A stretch of 64,000 bases of DNA, taken from the NCBI RefSeq assembly GCF_003268775.1, contig NZ_QLSU01000013.1, positions 62,001 to 126,000 of the forward strand, given 5' to 3'. A program made the position numbers and the translations under genes. The notes beneath the pieces are model-generated. The model was not told the DNA's origin. It ran no database searches and saw only the letters and a program-made list of their open reading frames with translations. Origin of the DNA: Paraburkholderia unamae. GTDB taxonomy: Bacteria > Pseudomonadota > Gammaproteobacteria > Burkholderiales > Burkholderiaceae. The first letter of the stretch is position 1. Every line of letters starts with the position of its first letter. Of this stretch, positions 28,601 to 35,761 are shown one piece after another.

Positions 28601-29198
28601 AGCCGACGATGTTCGAACCCGTCACGACATCGGCGCCGCTCGTCAGGTACGTCACCGCACCTGACCCGATATTCGCAATGGTCGTCGCGAGGTTGTTGAG
28701 CGCCGACTGTTCCGAAGCCGGGTCCGTCACGCCGGCCAAGGCCAGGCGCGCGCCGGCCGCGGCTGCGTTGCCCGCGTATGCCGCCGCGCTATTCGCGTCT
28801 TGCAGCAGCGCGCCGGTGAACGCGTTGGCGTAGTCAAGCTTGGCCTGAAGCGCTGTGGCGTCCGCGCCTTGCGCCCCGTTGTAGATGTCCAGCGCGATCG
28901 AGGCGAGCGTCATCTTGCCCGTCGCGATCTGCTCGACGTACCAGTTCGCACCCACGGTGTCGGCCGCGCGGCCGAACAGCGTTTGATAGATCTGGTTGAC
29001 TTCGGCATAGAGGTTGCCGCCGCCGTACAGCGCGATCGATTCCTGCGAGTTACCGAACGCGTTGATGATCGAGTTCAGGTCGCCACCGGCCTGATCGAGC
29101 TGGTTCGCCCAGTAGACCAGGCCAGCGGGATCCGCGGGCCGGCCGTAGTAGGCGATATAGGCCTTTTGGACCTGATCGTAATATTGTGCTGCTGCCAT
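22626..29198 (-). CDS. Very large DUF4214 beta-repeat protein (secreted or surface)
   Basis: The protein has 2190 residues and the longest frame in the window. An N-terminal DUF4214 domain (about 4-115, with YIAYYGRPADPAGLVYW) shares its opening motif with the other giant protein. Between about 290 and 800 lie roughly nine beta-solenoid-like repeats with the signature GGTxVxV...GGxVxIG. One RTX-like GGAGDDTV occurs in the middle. More Ala/Thr/Val/Gly-rich beta segments follow, and the tail is Pro-rich. There is no Sec signal. The ATG at 29198 has GGAGCG before it. I infer a type I-secreted surface layer or adhesin protein. Confidence 0.85.
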   Translation of the reverse strand: MAAAQYYDQVQKAYIAYYGRPADPAGLVYWANQLDQAGGDLNSIINAFGNSQESIALYGGGNLYAEVNQIYQTLFGRAADTVGANWYVEQIATGKMTLASIALDIYNGAQGADATALQAKLDYANAFTGALLQDANSAAAYAGNAAAAGARLALAGVTDPASEQSALNNLATTIANIGSGAVTYLTSGADVVTGSNIVGSLTQYSTDGRGPTLNYNDVITGSTGGANNTLTLNDDYASANDVIPLGASISNIQTVALQTAGNAGGSAAFDTSNISGVTNLTVRSAGTGEDNVKAAATTNINVSHLNTAGAVQTAGGNNVTVNTSGGDVQVGNTSIAGANPAGAVNVSAANTGTVAVFGGTTVNVNDAGQNSTVQVGTNGSAVSASQPSGAVSVNATGTGIDVAVYGGTDVTVNSAGGNAAHSALVQIGGIEGNTVYAPTGNVTVNVNQAAAVQFSYATDSHSGNDAGVEILGGANVSVTTNGGNVLIGSTATDSSGALLAGENPTGTITVIDSAAAEYVGIVGGTDVSVTAAGDQVVIGALVSGAAPSGTVTVNNTAAVAYNGIRGINDVNEGVSIVGGTTVNVATNAGYVSVGSSTGAAGSEATGTISVTDSSNGDVNVYGGTDVTVGAAGGTVTIGSAKGAPSGDVTVTQSAVATGGVANSASTVTVLGGNNVTVSTTGGSVTVGADGTAAAGAVSVTDTYGGNNVDDITVVGGTTVSVNTTATSGDINIGSVPASVDASGKLTNAADYATGNVTVVSATTNGSSTVYGTGDINVTTNGATAVSVSGGDGGDITDIQATLAQPGTSTLSSVTLNHVEGPTTITSDALTSLTVLNGDSGENYHVINNTAGHDLAITLGGDATAYAGAVDVIRDDNAGAVSVTDNGVASGEVALIVASATSVTVNTTAAVDLAIEAGDALTAVTLNNTAAIEIFGTQNAVNLAKVDASGSTGAIVIGIDQSTTGFTGGAGDDTVVLDNYDLTAASKIVGGSGVNTLVLETALGAQGTLAVPVNLGTIAANFANLTLVGESGFYDASAFTGNLTAVDSAVTFEKVAAGTTLTVLDGASVDYQLRNSSGANDKVTITIGADGTASTGTYSQSASVSATGVEHVTINSEGYVATGNVNAITINDSAAATLTVTGDENVSLQLQSDAGTLLSSSSVTQVDASAATGTVDVSHIAVSAGGVTITGGAGELIASGVSTSMESLTLNGAYQLDEVVTETINGVTYAYTVTGSTTQASVAQGLLDAIVNGIGLNGAAVAPFVNASVGTGANANVITLAANGADIAASDVSVAAVVTTPVNDIAAANAIQAQATLHVSSLPDTDWTVYLSINGVVINIPTGDTVQANWVLVTVQGQISRNPTLSQLGLSSDFDVNGDLVIKGPSDGSALVIVPNTDSDGNVSGSVFTIAGSAAGAAAVVQQDHLDLSAGTYVAGETLSITIAGQTITTAALTTTAAADAATALVNAINANSVLAGEHIVATVQSGTSVVITGDAAGDAFEDSDSLVGNSPAGTAAALHAGTAAVDVITTGAGGGDITIGEGGSYGGAGSETVNLAASGAVSDTIVANQGTVAVYNGVAGGVTGFVVSANATTADHLSFDGAAVSALANQSAAQNVASFVGATLTGQAAAEGATLANLTFTSVNGVLTFGATGTHKVSEFSVAQLIAAAQAIVESQPVAAVLAFVAGGNTYVVASAHAGGALADASVTELIGVTGVTGLGSSAAANTIVVDNFVTTAATSANAGDAKVAVYDETGYSLALLGSGVQSAGTTSTTFANLSASAELDIAAGATYAPVITTQAGASGSNTLAIDFAAGATELKSLTVNGDHSLAIHNAAAATIDALVDATNTVSSITVDGSGSLTVTSLPGTALKAFDASAATGMLTLTAAQDGLTIKGSLAGDTIVANGAADTISVGDAGHAASVGVTLSANGAGDTITLGAGDGVVSTIAAAGAGDTISLYGGSNTVAGAFNGSTPLTALGHGDTINVYGDASTVDHVWLGSAATVNIGATGHTFNGELDLNIQGDVTGATSSGGYAQTTVNAVLANNATLNITFGNATTEALAGGTGSGLSGSMVNVASATSLSQALDLAIQQALVLDQTRDAGAHTSVVNGVIELNADTGLISAFEYAGNTYVVEAVNTSKSAGAAHAALGVNDVVVEFTGTSTVSLAGMSGHTLSATVGGGFIAPPPP

Positions 29199-29307
29199 GC
29201 GAGGCGCTCCAATAATCAGAAAATTTGAGAACTCACGAATCGTTGCAACGCTCGCAATGGACGCAGCGAGGCACGAATGGATTGTCTGATCAGCGGAGAC
29301 TATGCGT

Positions 29308-29323
29308 TGTGATTGCGCGCACA
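29308..29323. promoter_or_regulatory. CRP/Clp-like site upstream of the 2190-residue protein gene
   Basis: TGTGA-TTGCGC-GCACA differs from the consensus by one base; the outer arms TTGTG/CACAA (29307-29324) mirror perfectly. It lies 109 bases before the start at 29198. The rest of the gap from 29199 to 29541 shows no gene. Confidence 0.5.
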
Positions 29324-29541
29324 AGTTTTGTAATATTCATTCTTTTGGAAAATCGTGCGCATGGAATCCGGGCGCGCAAACGTTGGCGCGCGGTGCCTTA
29401 TATCGGCACCGCGCGTGCCAGGTCATATTGGCCGCCAGATTACTTCGAAATACTTAATATTGTGCAGCGCCGCCAGCACATTTACCCAGCAGCAGAAATC
29501 CCGCGCGGCCTGAAAGCCACGCGGGTTACTACACGCGGCGC

Positions 29542-30141
29542 TTAAGCCGTCGTGGAAATGAGGCCGCCCGTACTTTGTCCGCTCGCGAGCATCAGTTGAA
29601 TCAACTCGCCCTGCGCCGTCTGGATTGCGGCTTCGATCTGGCTGGCCGCGGCAAGCGTCGAGTCCTGGCTGGACTTGCTGGCTCCTCCGGTGCTGGACGC
29701 CTCCGAAGCGCCGCTCGTCCCGCCCGCGGTGCTGCCATTCGCGTTGCCGTTTGCCCCTGCGTTCGCACTATTGCCGGTGCCGCTCGCGCCGGAAGCCGCT
29801 TGCGACGAACCGCCGCCCTTCGAAAGTGCAGCAAGTTGCGCTTCGAGCGCCTTGATCAGCGCCTTTAGCTTGTCGATGGCCGCGGTCGTGGTGGAACTCG
29901 ACGACGATGAACCGCCCCCACCGCCGCCGCCACCACCACTGCGTTCGCTTTGGGAGGTTGAAGAACTCGAGGTCGTGCCCGAGGTGCCGCTCGAACCCGA
30001 GTTGCTCGTCGACGAAGCATCGCCCGTAGTCGTCGAAGTGGCGCTGTTGTTGGCGTTCGATGCGGCGGAACTGCTGCTGGCAGCGGTCCCGGCAGTCGTC
30101 GCGGCGACTGCCGTGGCAGAGGTGGTTGACTGAATTTGCAT
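29542..30141 (-). CDS. Low-complexity Ser/Thr/Gly-rich protein of unknown function
   Basis: A 199-residue protein. Residues 1-90 are mostly Ser, Thr, Ala and Asn, including a run of nine Gly followed by six Ser. A short helical, coiled-coil-like segment (DKLKALIKALEAQLAAL) follows, then another Gly/Ser/Asn-rich stretch, then a second amphipathic helix (QIEAAIQTAQGELIQLML) and a short tail. There is no signal peptide and no family I recognise. The start at 30141 fits the composition; codon use and GC look native. It could be a secreted or linker-like protein. Confidence 0.6.
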   Translation of the reverse strand: MQIQSTTSATAVAATTAGTAASSSSAASNANNSATSTTTGDASSTSNSGSSGTSGTTSSSSTSQSERSGGGGGGGGGSSSSSSTTTAAIDKLKALIKALEAQLAALSKGGGSSQAASGASGTGNSANAGANGNANGSTAGGTSGASEASSTGGASKSSQDSTLAAASQIEAAIQTAQGELIQLMLASGQSTGGLISTTA

Positions 30142-30250
30142 GGATACTTTCCCCGACTTTGAGCAATGCGGCGTAGGTGTCGGTTCGTCGTTCGCATAAC
30201 GCAAACAACTCCCCCTACGTGGGGTAACGGCGAGTGCGGCGTCATTCTTG

Positions 30251-30265
30251 AGGGGGATTCCCCCT
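30251..30265. repeat. Palindrome AGGGGG-att-CCCCCT
   Basis: A perfect six-base inverted repeat lies 110 bases upstream of the Ser/Gly-rich gene. A second GC box, CCCC-TACGT-GGGG, lies at about 30212-30224. Either could be an operator for that gene. Confidence 0.35.
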
Positions 30266-30314
30266 GATGCGCCTTACACGCCCTTACCCCGGCAGTCAGG
30301 TCAAATCCACAGGC

Positions 30315-30545
30315 AGGAAAAAACGGCGCACGAACGCATCGACCATGCTGTCGACCGGGAAGCAAACAATCTGGATTGCGAAACAGATGGGGCACTCAGA
30401 AACGACATCGATCCGACGCAACGAAGCGCGTTGGAACGCGAGATCAAATCCGGATGCAAGAGAGAAGGCCGCGCATTGTCTGCCTTCGAAAAGGCATGGC
30501 AACCATGCTGGCGAATTGATCGAAAAACCGGCAAAAACCCGCTAG
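30315..30545 (+). pseudogene. Remnant of a tyrosine-recombinase (integrase) C terminus
   Basis: The frame contains ASTMLS, then WIAKQMGH, then an R-x-N-E-ARWN segment and DARE. This is the order of the C-terminal catalytic box of phage and island integrases (R-x-x-x-ASTMLSAG, then W-x-A-x-QMGH, then YxRW). The Tyr nucleophile position is replaced and everything upstream is missing. It lies 49 bases from the 3' end of tRNA-Leu, the usual kind of attachment site. It is a decayed trace of an integrated element. Confidence 0.6.
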
Positions 30546-30593
30546 ATCCTTGCCATTTTCGTTTTTGAGTATCTTTGAAAACCCGATACTGAT

Positions 30594-30678
30594 TGGTGCC
30601 GACGGCGAGACTCGAACTCGCACAGCTTTCGCCACTACCCCCTCAAGATAGCGTGTCTACCAATTTCACCACGTCGGC
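30594..30678 (-). tRNA. tRNA-Leu (anticodon GAG)
   Basis: An 85-nucleotide class II tRNA reads on the minus strand from 30678 to 30594. GCCGACG/CGTCGGC form the acceptor stem, GAG sits in the TTGAGGG anticodon loop, a variable arm of leucine type is present and CCA is encoded. An integrase remnant lies just past its 3' end. Confidence 0.96.
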
Positions 30679-30843
30679 ACTACCACTACGTACAACCCTT
30701 CAGCCCAGGCTCTGGAGGAGGGCACGCTGTCATCAGCGTCGCGTCCCAAGCTCGAAGGGTCGCCATTGTATCGAGTCCCCGCGCATTTTTGAAGACCCTG
30801 CGTGAAGATTTTTTGAAACGCTCAATCTCCACTCGATCGCCGC

Positions 30844-31242
30844 TCAAAATTCCAGCGTGGAACTCAGCTCCAGCGTGCGCCCGAGCCCCACGCCCAACTG
30901 GTTCGACCCCGCCGCGCTCCAGTAGCGCCGGTTGGCCGCATTCTCCAGATTCGCCTGCACGGAAACGCGCTTGCCATACACACGCGTCGAATAGCGCGCG
31001 CCCGCGCTCAGCAGCGTATAGCTGCCGATCTGCGCCTGATTCGCGTTGTTCACCTGGCGTGGCCCGACGTAATAAATCCCGCCATTCACCGAAAGGCCCG
31101 CGAGCACCGGCACGCGATATTCGGCGAACAGGCTCGCCGTGACGTGCGGCGTGTTCTCCGGCGTCTTGCCAACGAGCGTCGGGTCGGAAGAGTCGATCTG
31201 TTTCGCGTCGAGATACACGGCGGCGCTAGCCGCGACCTTCGC
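30844..31242 (-). pseudogene. C-terminal remnant of a TonB-dependent siderophore receptor
   Basis: About 133 residues keep the typical last strands: YLDAKQ near the start, NTPHVTASLFAEYRVP, a GGIYYVG segment, YTLLSAGARYS, the LENAANRRYW segment and a final LSSTLEF* with terminal Phe. A whole receptor has about 700 residues, so more than 80 percent is gone. The break falls where the neighbouring LysR frame ends. It reads as a 5' truncation rather than a short functional gene. Confidence 0.8.
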
Positions 31243-32206
31243 GCGCGCGAGCGTTGGGGGCGATCCGGGGATTTTTCGGGCGCGTGGGCCGTTTCGCGGG
31301 GGCCCGCTCGCGCACCGCATCGGCGTGCTCGCGTATCGTCTCGATCAACGCGCGCAAGCCCGCCGGCACATGACGCCGGCCGGGGTAGTAAAGGCAGAGA
31401 CCGTCGAGCGGGGGCGTCCAGTCCTCCAGCACGCGCACGAGCGTGCCCGCTTCCAGATCGGCGTTCACGGTCCATTCGGTCAGGTACGTGAGGCCGAGAC
31501 CGGCACGCGCCGCCGCGAGCATGAGGCCCGGTTCGTCGAGCGTGAGCGCGCCTTCGCCGTCCACGCGCACGGCCTGCCCGCGCCGCTCGAACTCCCATTG
31601 GTAGATCTGCCCGCTCGGCATGCGGCTGCGTATGCAGCGGTGCCGCTTCAGATCGGCGGGCGTGCGCGGCGGCTTGTGTTTCGCAAAATATTCGGGACTG
31701 CCAACCACGGCGAAACGCTGCCGGTCGCCGAACGGCACCGCGATCATGTCCTGCGGCACGGTATCGGCAAGACGGATGCCCGCGTCGTAGCCTTCCACCA
31801 CGATGTCGATGAGCCGCCCTTCCGTGACGATGTCGAGCTTCATCTCGGGATAGCGCTGCAAGAAGGCGATGAGCACGGGCATGACCTGTTTCGCCGCGCC
31901 CGTCGACGAGTTGATGCGCAACGTGCCCGAAGGCGTGTCGCGAAAGTCGCCCGCCTGGTCGAGCGCGTCGCGGATGGTGGAGAGCGCGGGCGCAACGCTC
32001 GCGACGAACTGCGCGCCCGCCTCGGTCAGCGCCACGCTGCGCGTGGTGCGGTTGAATAGCCGCACGCCGATGCGCGCTTCGAGCGCCGCCACTGCGTGGC
32101 TGAGCGCCGAGGTCGAAACGCTCAACTCGTCGGCCGCCGCGCGAAAGCTGCGGCGGCGCGCCACCGCCAGCACGGCTTCGAGTTCCACCAGGCCCGATGT
32201 CTTCAT
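31226..32206 (-). CDS. LysR-family regulator with an extended C-terminal tail
   Basis: A 326-residue LysR protein. The winged helix is at about 5-65 (FRAAADELSVSTSALSHAVAALE) and the substrate-binding domain runs from about 90 to 295. The last 25 residues are basic and Pro-rich and read into the TonB-receptor remnant, so the native stop was probably lost when the junction formed. It is divergent from the aldehyde dehydrogenase at 32306 with a 99-base spacer and probably controls it. Confidence 0.88.
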   Translation of the reverse strand: MKTSGLVELEAVLAVARRRSFRAAADELSVSTSALSHAVAALEARIGVRLFNRTTRSVALTEAGAQFVASVAPALSTIRDALDQAGDFRDTPSGTLRINSSTGAAKQVMPVLIAFLQRYPEMKLDIVTEGRLIDIVVEGYDAGIRLADTVPQDMIAVPFGDRQRFAVVGSPEYFAKHKPPRTPADLKRHRCIRSRMPSGQIYQWEFERRGQAVRVDGEGALTLDEPGLMLAAARAGLGLTYLTEWTVNADLEAGTLVRVLEDWTPPLDGLCLYYPGRRHVPAGLRALIETIREHADAVRERAPAKRPTRPKNPRIAPNARAREGRG

Positions 32207-32305
32207 TATCCGAAATCGCTCAACAGGTCATGCGCTATTGTACGGCTAGTCAACGCAATGCCAGCGGTCTATCTTGCGTCATCGGCCACGTTTTCTGGAG
32301 CAGCC

Positions 32306-33727
32306 ATGCAGATCATCGACAAGATCTATATCGACGGCGCGTTCGTCACGCCGCACGGCGAGGCGTTTTTCGATCTCTACAACCCCGCAACCGAAGCGGT
32401 GATCGGCCGCGTGCGCCTCGCCGACGAAGCGGACGCGAACGCCGCCATCGCCGCCGCGAAGCGCGTGTTCCCGGCGTTCTCGCGCACCACGAAGGCCGAG
32501 CGCATCGACATGCTCATGCGGCTGCACGAGGCGGTCGCGGCGAGCGAGGATGCGCTTTTCGAGGCGATTGTCGAGGAGTACGGCGCACCGGTCTCGCGCG
32601 GGCGCTGGATGGCGCGGCACGCGTCCAGCGTGCTCAGCGACGCGGCGAAGGTGCTGGACGGCTACGCGTTCACGCGGCGCGCCGGCACGGCCGAGGTGAG
32701 CATGGAGCCGCTCGGCGTTGCAGGGCTCATCACGCCCTGGAACAGCGACGCGGGCTTCATTTGCGGCAAGCTGGCGGCCGCGCTCGCCGCGGGCTGCACG
32801 GCCGTCATCAAGCCGAGCGAGATGAGCGCGATCCAGACACGCATCGTGACCGAGGCGTTGCACTCGGCCGGTCTGCCGCCGGGCGTGTTCAATATCGTCA
32901 CGGGGCGCGGCGACACGGTGGGCGCGCGCATCGCCGCGCATCCCGACGTGGCGAAGCTCTCATTCACGGGTTCGACGGCGGTGGGCAAGACGATCCTGCG
33001 CACGGCCGCCGAAACGCTCAAGCGCGTGACGCTGGAGCTTGGCGGCAAGTCGCCCGTGATCGTGCTCGACGACGCGAATTTCGAAGAGGCGGTGCCGCTC
33101 GCACTGCAAGCGGGCTTCATGAACAGCGGGCAGGCGTGCATTGCGGGCACGCGTATTCTCGTGCCGCAGGCGCGGCTCGCCGAGTTCGAAGCGGCCGTCG
33201 TGGCGGAAGTCGCAAAGATCCAGGCAGGCGACCCGCGCGATGCGCGCACGAGCGTTGGCCCGATGGTGAGCGCGAAGCAGTGGGAGCGCGTGCAGCGCTA
33301 TATCCGCATCGGCACCGACGACGGCGCGCGGCTGATTGCGGGCGGCGCCGGGCGGCCCGAGGGCGTGGGTTCAGGCTGGTTCGTGCGCCCCACCGTCTTT
33401 AGCGGCGTGACGAACGACATGACCATCGCGCGCGAGGAAATCTTCGGGCCGGTGCTGTCGATCATCGCGTATCGCGACACCGAACACGCCATCGAGATCG
33501 CCAACGACACGAGCTACGGCCTGCAAGCCTATGTGCTCTCGGCCGATGTCGAGCGCGCGCGCCGCGTGGCCACGCGCATCGAAGCGGGCCGCGTGCTCGT
33601 CAACACGCTCGCGCATGAGCCCGCCGCGCCGTTTGGCGGTTTCAAGCAGTCGGGGATCGGACGCGAATACGGCACGTTCGGGCTCGAAGCGTTTCTCGAA
33701 CCGAAGTCCGTGTTGGGCGTGCTCTGA
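32306..33727 (+). CDS. NAD(P)-dependent aldehyde dehydrogenase
   Basis: A 473-residue aldehyde dehydrogenase. TPWNSDAGF and KPSEMSA form the cofactor site, FTGSTAVGK follows, LELGGKSP holds the general-base Glu, and SGQACIAGTR holds the catalytic Cys. EEIFGPVL, PFGGFKQSG and the final residues are normal. The start at 32306 has TGGAG before it. The substrate is unknown; the divergent LysR suggests a dedicated inducible aldehyde. Confidence 0.92.
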   Translation: MQIIDKIYIDGAFVTPHGEAFFDLYNPATEAVIGRVRLADEADANAAIAAAKRVFPAFSRTTKAERIDMLMRLHEAVAASEDALFEAIVEEYGAPVSRGRWMARHASSVLSDAAKVLDGYAFTRRAGTAEVSMEPLGVAGLITPWNSDAGFICGKLAAALAAGCTAVIKPSEMSAIQTRIVTEALHSAGLPPGVFNIVTGRGDTVGARIAAHPDVAKLSFTGSTAVGKTILRTAAETLKRVTLELGGKSPVIVLDDANFEEAVPLALQAGFMNSGQACIAGTRILVPQARLAEFEAAVVAEVAKIQAGDPRDARTSVGPMVSAKQWERVQRYIRIGTDDGARLIAGGAGRPEGVGSGWFVRPTVFSGVTNDMTIAREEIFGPVLSIIAYRDTEHAIEIANDTSYGLQAYVLSADVERARRVATRIEAGRVLVNTLAHEPAAPFGGFKQSGIGREYGTFGLEAFLEPKSVLGVL

Positions 33728-33751
33728 AGCGCCGCTGACCCTGCAAAAACA

Positions 33752-33776
33752 AACGCCCCGGCTAAACCGGGGCGTT
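33752..33776. terminator. Bidirectional terminator between aldehyde dehydrogenase and chemoreceptor
   Basis: Ten-base arms AACGCCCCGG/CCGGGGCGTT with a five-base loop lie between two convergent genes. The A-rich left flank gives a T-rich tail for minus-strand transcripts. The plus-strand tail is poorer. Confidence 0.8.
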
Positions 33777-33799
33777 GAAGTCATTTCGAGCGCGCGACG

Positions 33800-35545
33800 T
33801 TAGAAGGTCTGCCAGTCGTCGTCGGACGTCGCTGCTGCAACGCTCTCGCGACGCTCCGCCTTCGGCGCGGGCGCGGCGGGCGCTGCCGAAGCACGCACGG
33901 GCGCGGGCCGCGAAGGCGCGGCGCGCTTGACCGTTGCGCTCGCAACGACCGGCTTCATCGACGCAACGCTTGCCGTTGCCGCCCGGGCCGCCGAGCCGAT
34001 ATTGAACACCGAAACGAGCTCGCGCAATGCCGACGCCTGCGAGGACATCGACTGCGCCGCCGCTGACGCTTCTTCCACGAGCGCCGCGTTCTGCTGCGTG
34101 ACTTCGTCCATTTGCGTCACGGCCTGATTGACCTGCTCGATGCCGGTGCGCTGCTCGCCCGAAGCGGCCGAGATCTCGTTCATCAGGTCGGCAACCCGCT
34201 TCACCGACTGCACGATCTCGCCCATCGTGCGGCCCGCGTCGTCCACGAGCGCCGTGCCGTTGTTCACGCGCTCGACCGAAACGGTAATGAGCTCCTTGAT
34301 CTCGCGCGCCGCCGTTGCGCTGCGCTGCGCGAGCGTGCGCACCTCGCCCGCCACCACGGCGAAGCCGCGGCCCTGCTCGCCCGCGCGCGCCGCTTCCACT
34401 GCGGCATTGAGCGCGAGAATGTTGGTCTGGAACGCAATGCCTTCGATCACCGAGATGATCTGCGCGACCTGTTCGGAGCTGCTTGCGATCTCGCGCATGG
34501 TGTCGACCACGCGGCCCACCACTTCGCCGCCGCGCGTGGCCGTCTGCGACGCCTGGCCGGCGAGCGTGTTGCCTTGCGTGGCGTTGTCGGCGTTCTGCTT
34601 GACGGTCGCCGTGAGCTGTTCCATGCTCGCCGCCGTTTCTTCGAGCGAGGCGGCCTGCTCTTCGGTACGCTGGCTCAGATCGGTATTGCCCGCCGCGATT
34701 TGCGAAGACGCCGTGGCGATGCCTTCGCTGCCCGTGCGCACGCGGCCCACGAGGTCGACGAGACGCTCGTTCATGTGGCGCAGCGCGCCGAGCAACTGGC
34801 CCGCTTCGTCGCTGCCGTCCACTTCGATGCGTGCGGTCAGGTCGCCGCGCGCCACCGTCTCGGCCACTTCGACCGCACGCGCGATCGGCCCCGTGATCGA
34901 GCGCGTGATGAACAGCGCAATCATGACGCCCAGACCGATGGCGACCACGATGAGGCCGACCGTCCACGCAAGCGCGCTCTGGTACGACACCTTCGCCGCA
35001 GCCACCTCGGCGGTCGAGCCGTTGTGATTCAGGGTCACGTCCTGATTGATGAGATCCATCACGGTCTGAAACGACTTAGCCGAAGCGCTCGAAATCGTTG
35101 CGCGCGCATCAGCCGAGCCGCCGTCGGCGGAAGAAACGAGAGCGTCGATCTTCTTGTCGTCGTCCAGATAGCGCGACCATGCCGCGCTGATCGAATCGAA
35201 CAACTGGCGCTCTTGCGCCGAGGAAACGAGCTTCGAATAGCCGTCAAGCGTGGCACTGACCTGGTTAATCGTTTGCGCGTGCTGGTCGTGAAGAGCGCCC
35301 TTTTCGCTGGCGTCATTGGAGACCAGCATGCGCAGTGACGTGCGCCGCACATCCTGGGCGAGGTTGCGCAAGTTGCCGAGCGTCTCCACGCTTGGCAGCC
35401 AGTTTTCCCCTATCGCGCGCGTGCCGTCGAAAATGCGCGAGGCCTGAAGGAGTCCGATGCCGCCGATAGCGGCGAGCAGGAACAGCACGATGGCAAAGCC
35501 CGCGCCGAGGCGCGGGCCAATCTTGATACGGGTGAGCAGTGACAT
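33800..35545 (-). CDS. Methyl-accepting chemotaxis protein (Tsr/Tar type)
   Basis: A 581-residue chemoreceptor. The first helix (about 10-30) is followed by a four-helix-bundle periplasmic sensor (about 31-190), then helix two, HAMP, and the signalling domain with its hairpin tip (EGIAFQTNILALNAAVEAARAGEQGRGFAVVA). An Ala/Pro-rich tether leads to a C-terminal DWQTF that fits the CheR/CheB-docking pentapeptide pattern (as NWETF in E. coli). The start at 35545 (MSLLTRIK) is preferred over 35584 because it gives the usual short N terminus. The ligand is unknown. Confidence 0.94.
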   Translation of the reverse strand: MSLLTRIKIGPRLGAGFAIVLFLLAAIGGIGLLQASRIFDGTRAIGENWLPSVETLGNLRNLAQDVRRTSLRMLVSNDASEKGALHDQHAQTINQVSATLDGYSKLVSSAQERQLFDSISAAWSRYLDDDKKIDALVSSADGGSADARATISSASAKSFQTVMDLINQDVTLNHNGSTAEVAAAKVSYQSALAWTVGLIVVAIGLGVMIALFITRSITGPIARAVEVAETVARGDLTARIEVDGSDEAGQLLGALRHMNERLVDLVGRVRTGSEGIATASSQIAAGNTDLSQRTEEQAASLEETAASMEQLTATVKQNADNATQGNTLAGQASQTATRGGEVVGRVVDTMREIASSSEQVAQIISVIEGIAFQTNILALNAAVEAARAGEQGRGFAVVAGEVRTLAQRSATAAREIKELITVSVERVNNGTALVDDAGRTMGEIVQSVKRVADLMNEISAASGEQRTGIEQVNQAVTQMDEVTQQNAALVEEASAAAQSMSSQASALRELVSVFNIGSAARAATASVASMKPVVASATVKRAAPSRPAPVRASAAPAAPAPKAERRESVAAATSDDDWQTF

Positions 35546-35761
35546 GGGTACGCCGTAGTGAGGGGTCGCCTGTATGACGACCACGGCGCGGAAAAATTAA
35601 GTCAATGTTGCAAAAATAACAAAGCGTAAGCAAGAAGCGGCGAGCCGTGCGGGCAACCGGAATGCGAACGATCGGTCAGATAATAGATCGCATACCTTAT
35701 TAATATTCAGTAACCCCGCCTTTCAAATCCCGCAATACCCGGCAACTACGCCCAACTTGCC

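Noticed and set aside
25248..28664. 1138-codon plus-strand open frame inside the 2190-residue gene
   Set aside because: Arg/Ala/Asp-rich composition with no family match; a shadow of the minus-strand repeat gene.
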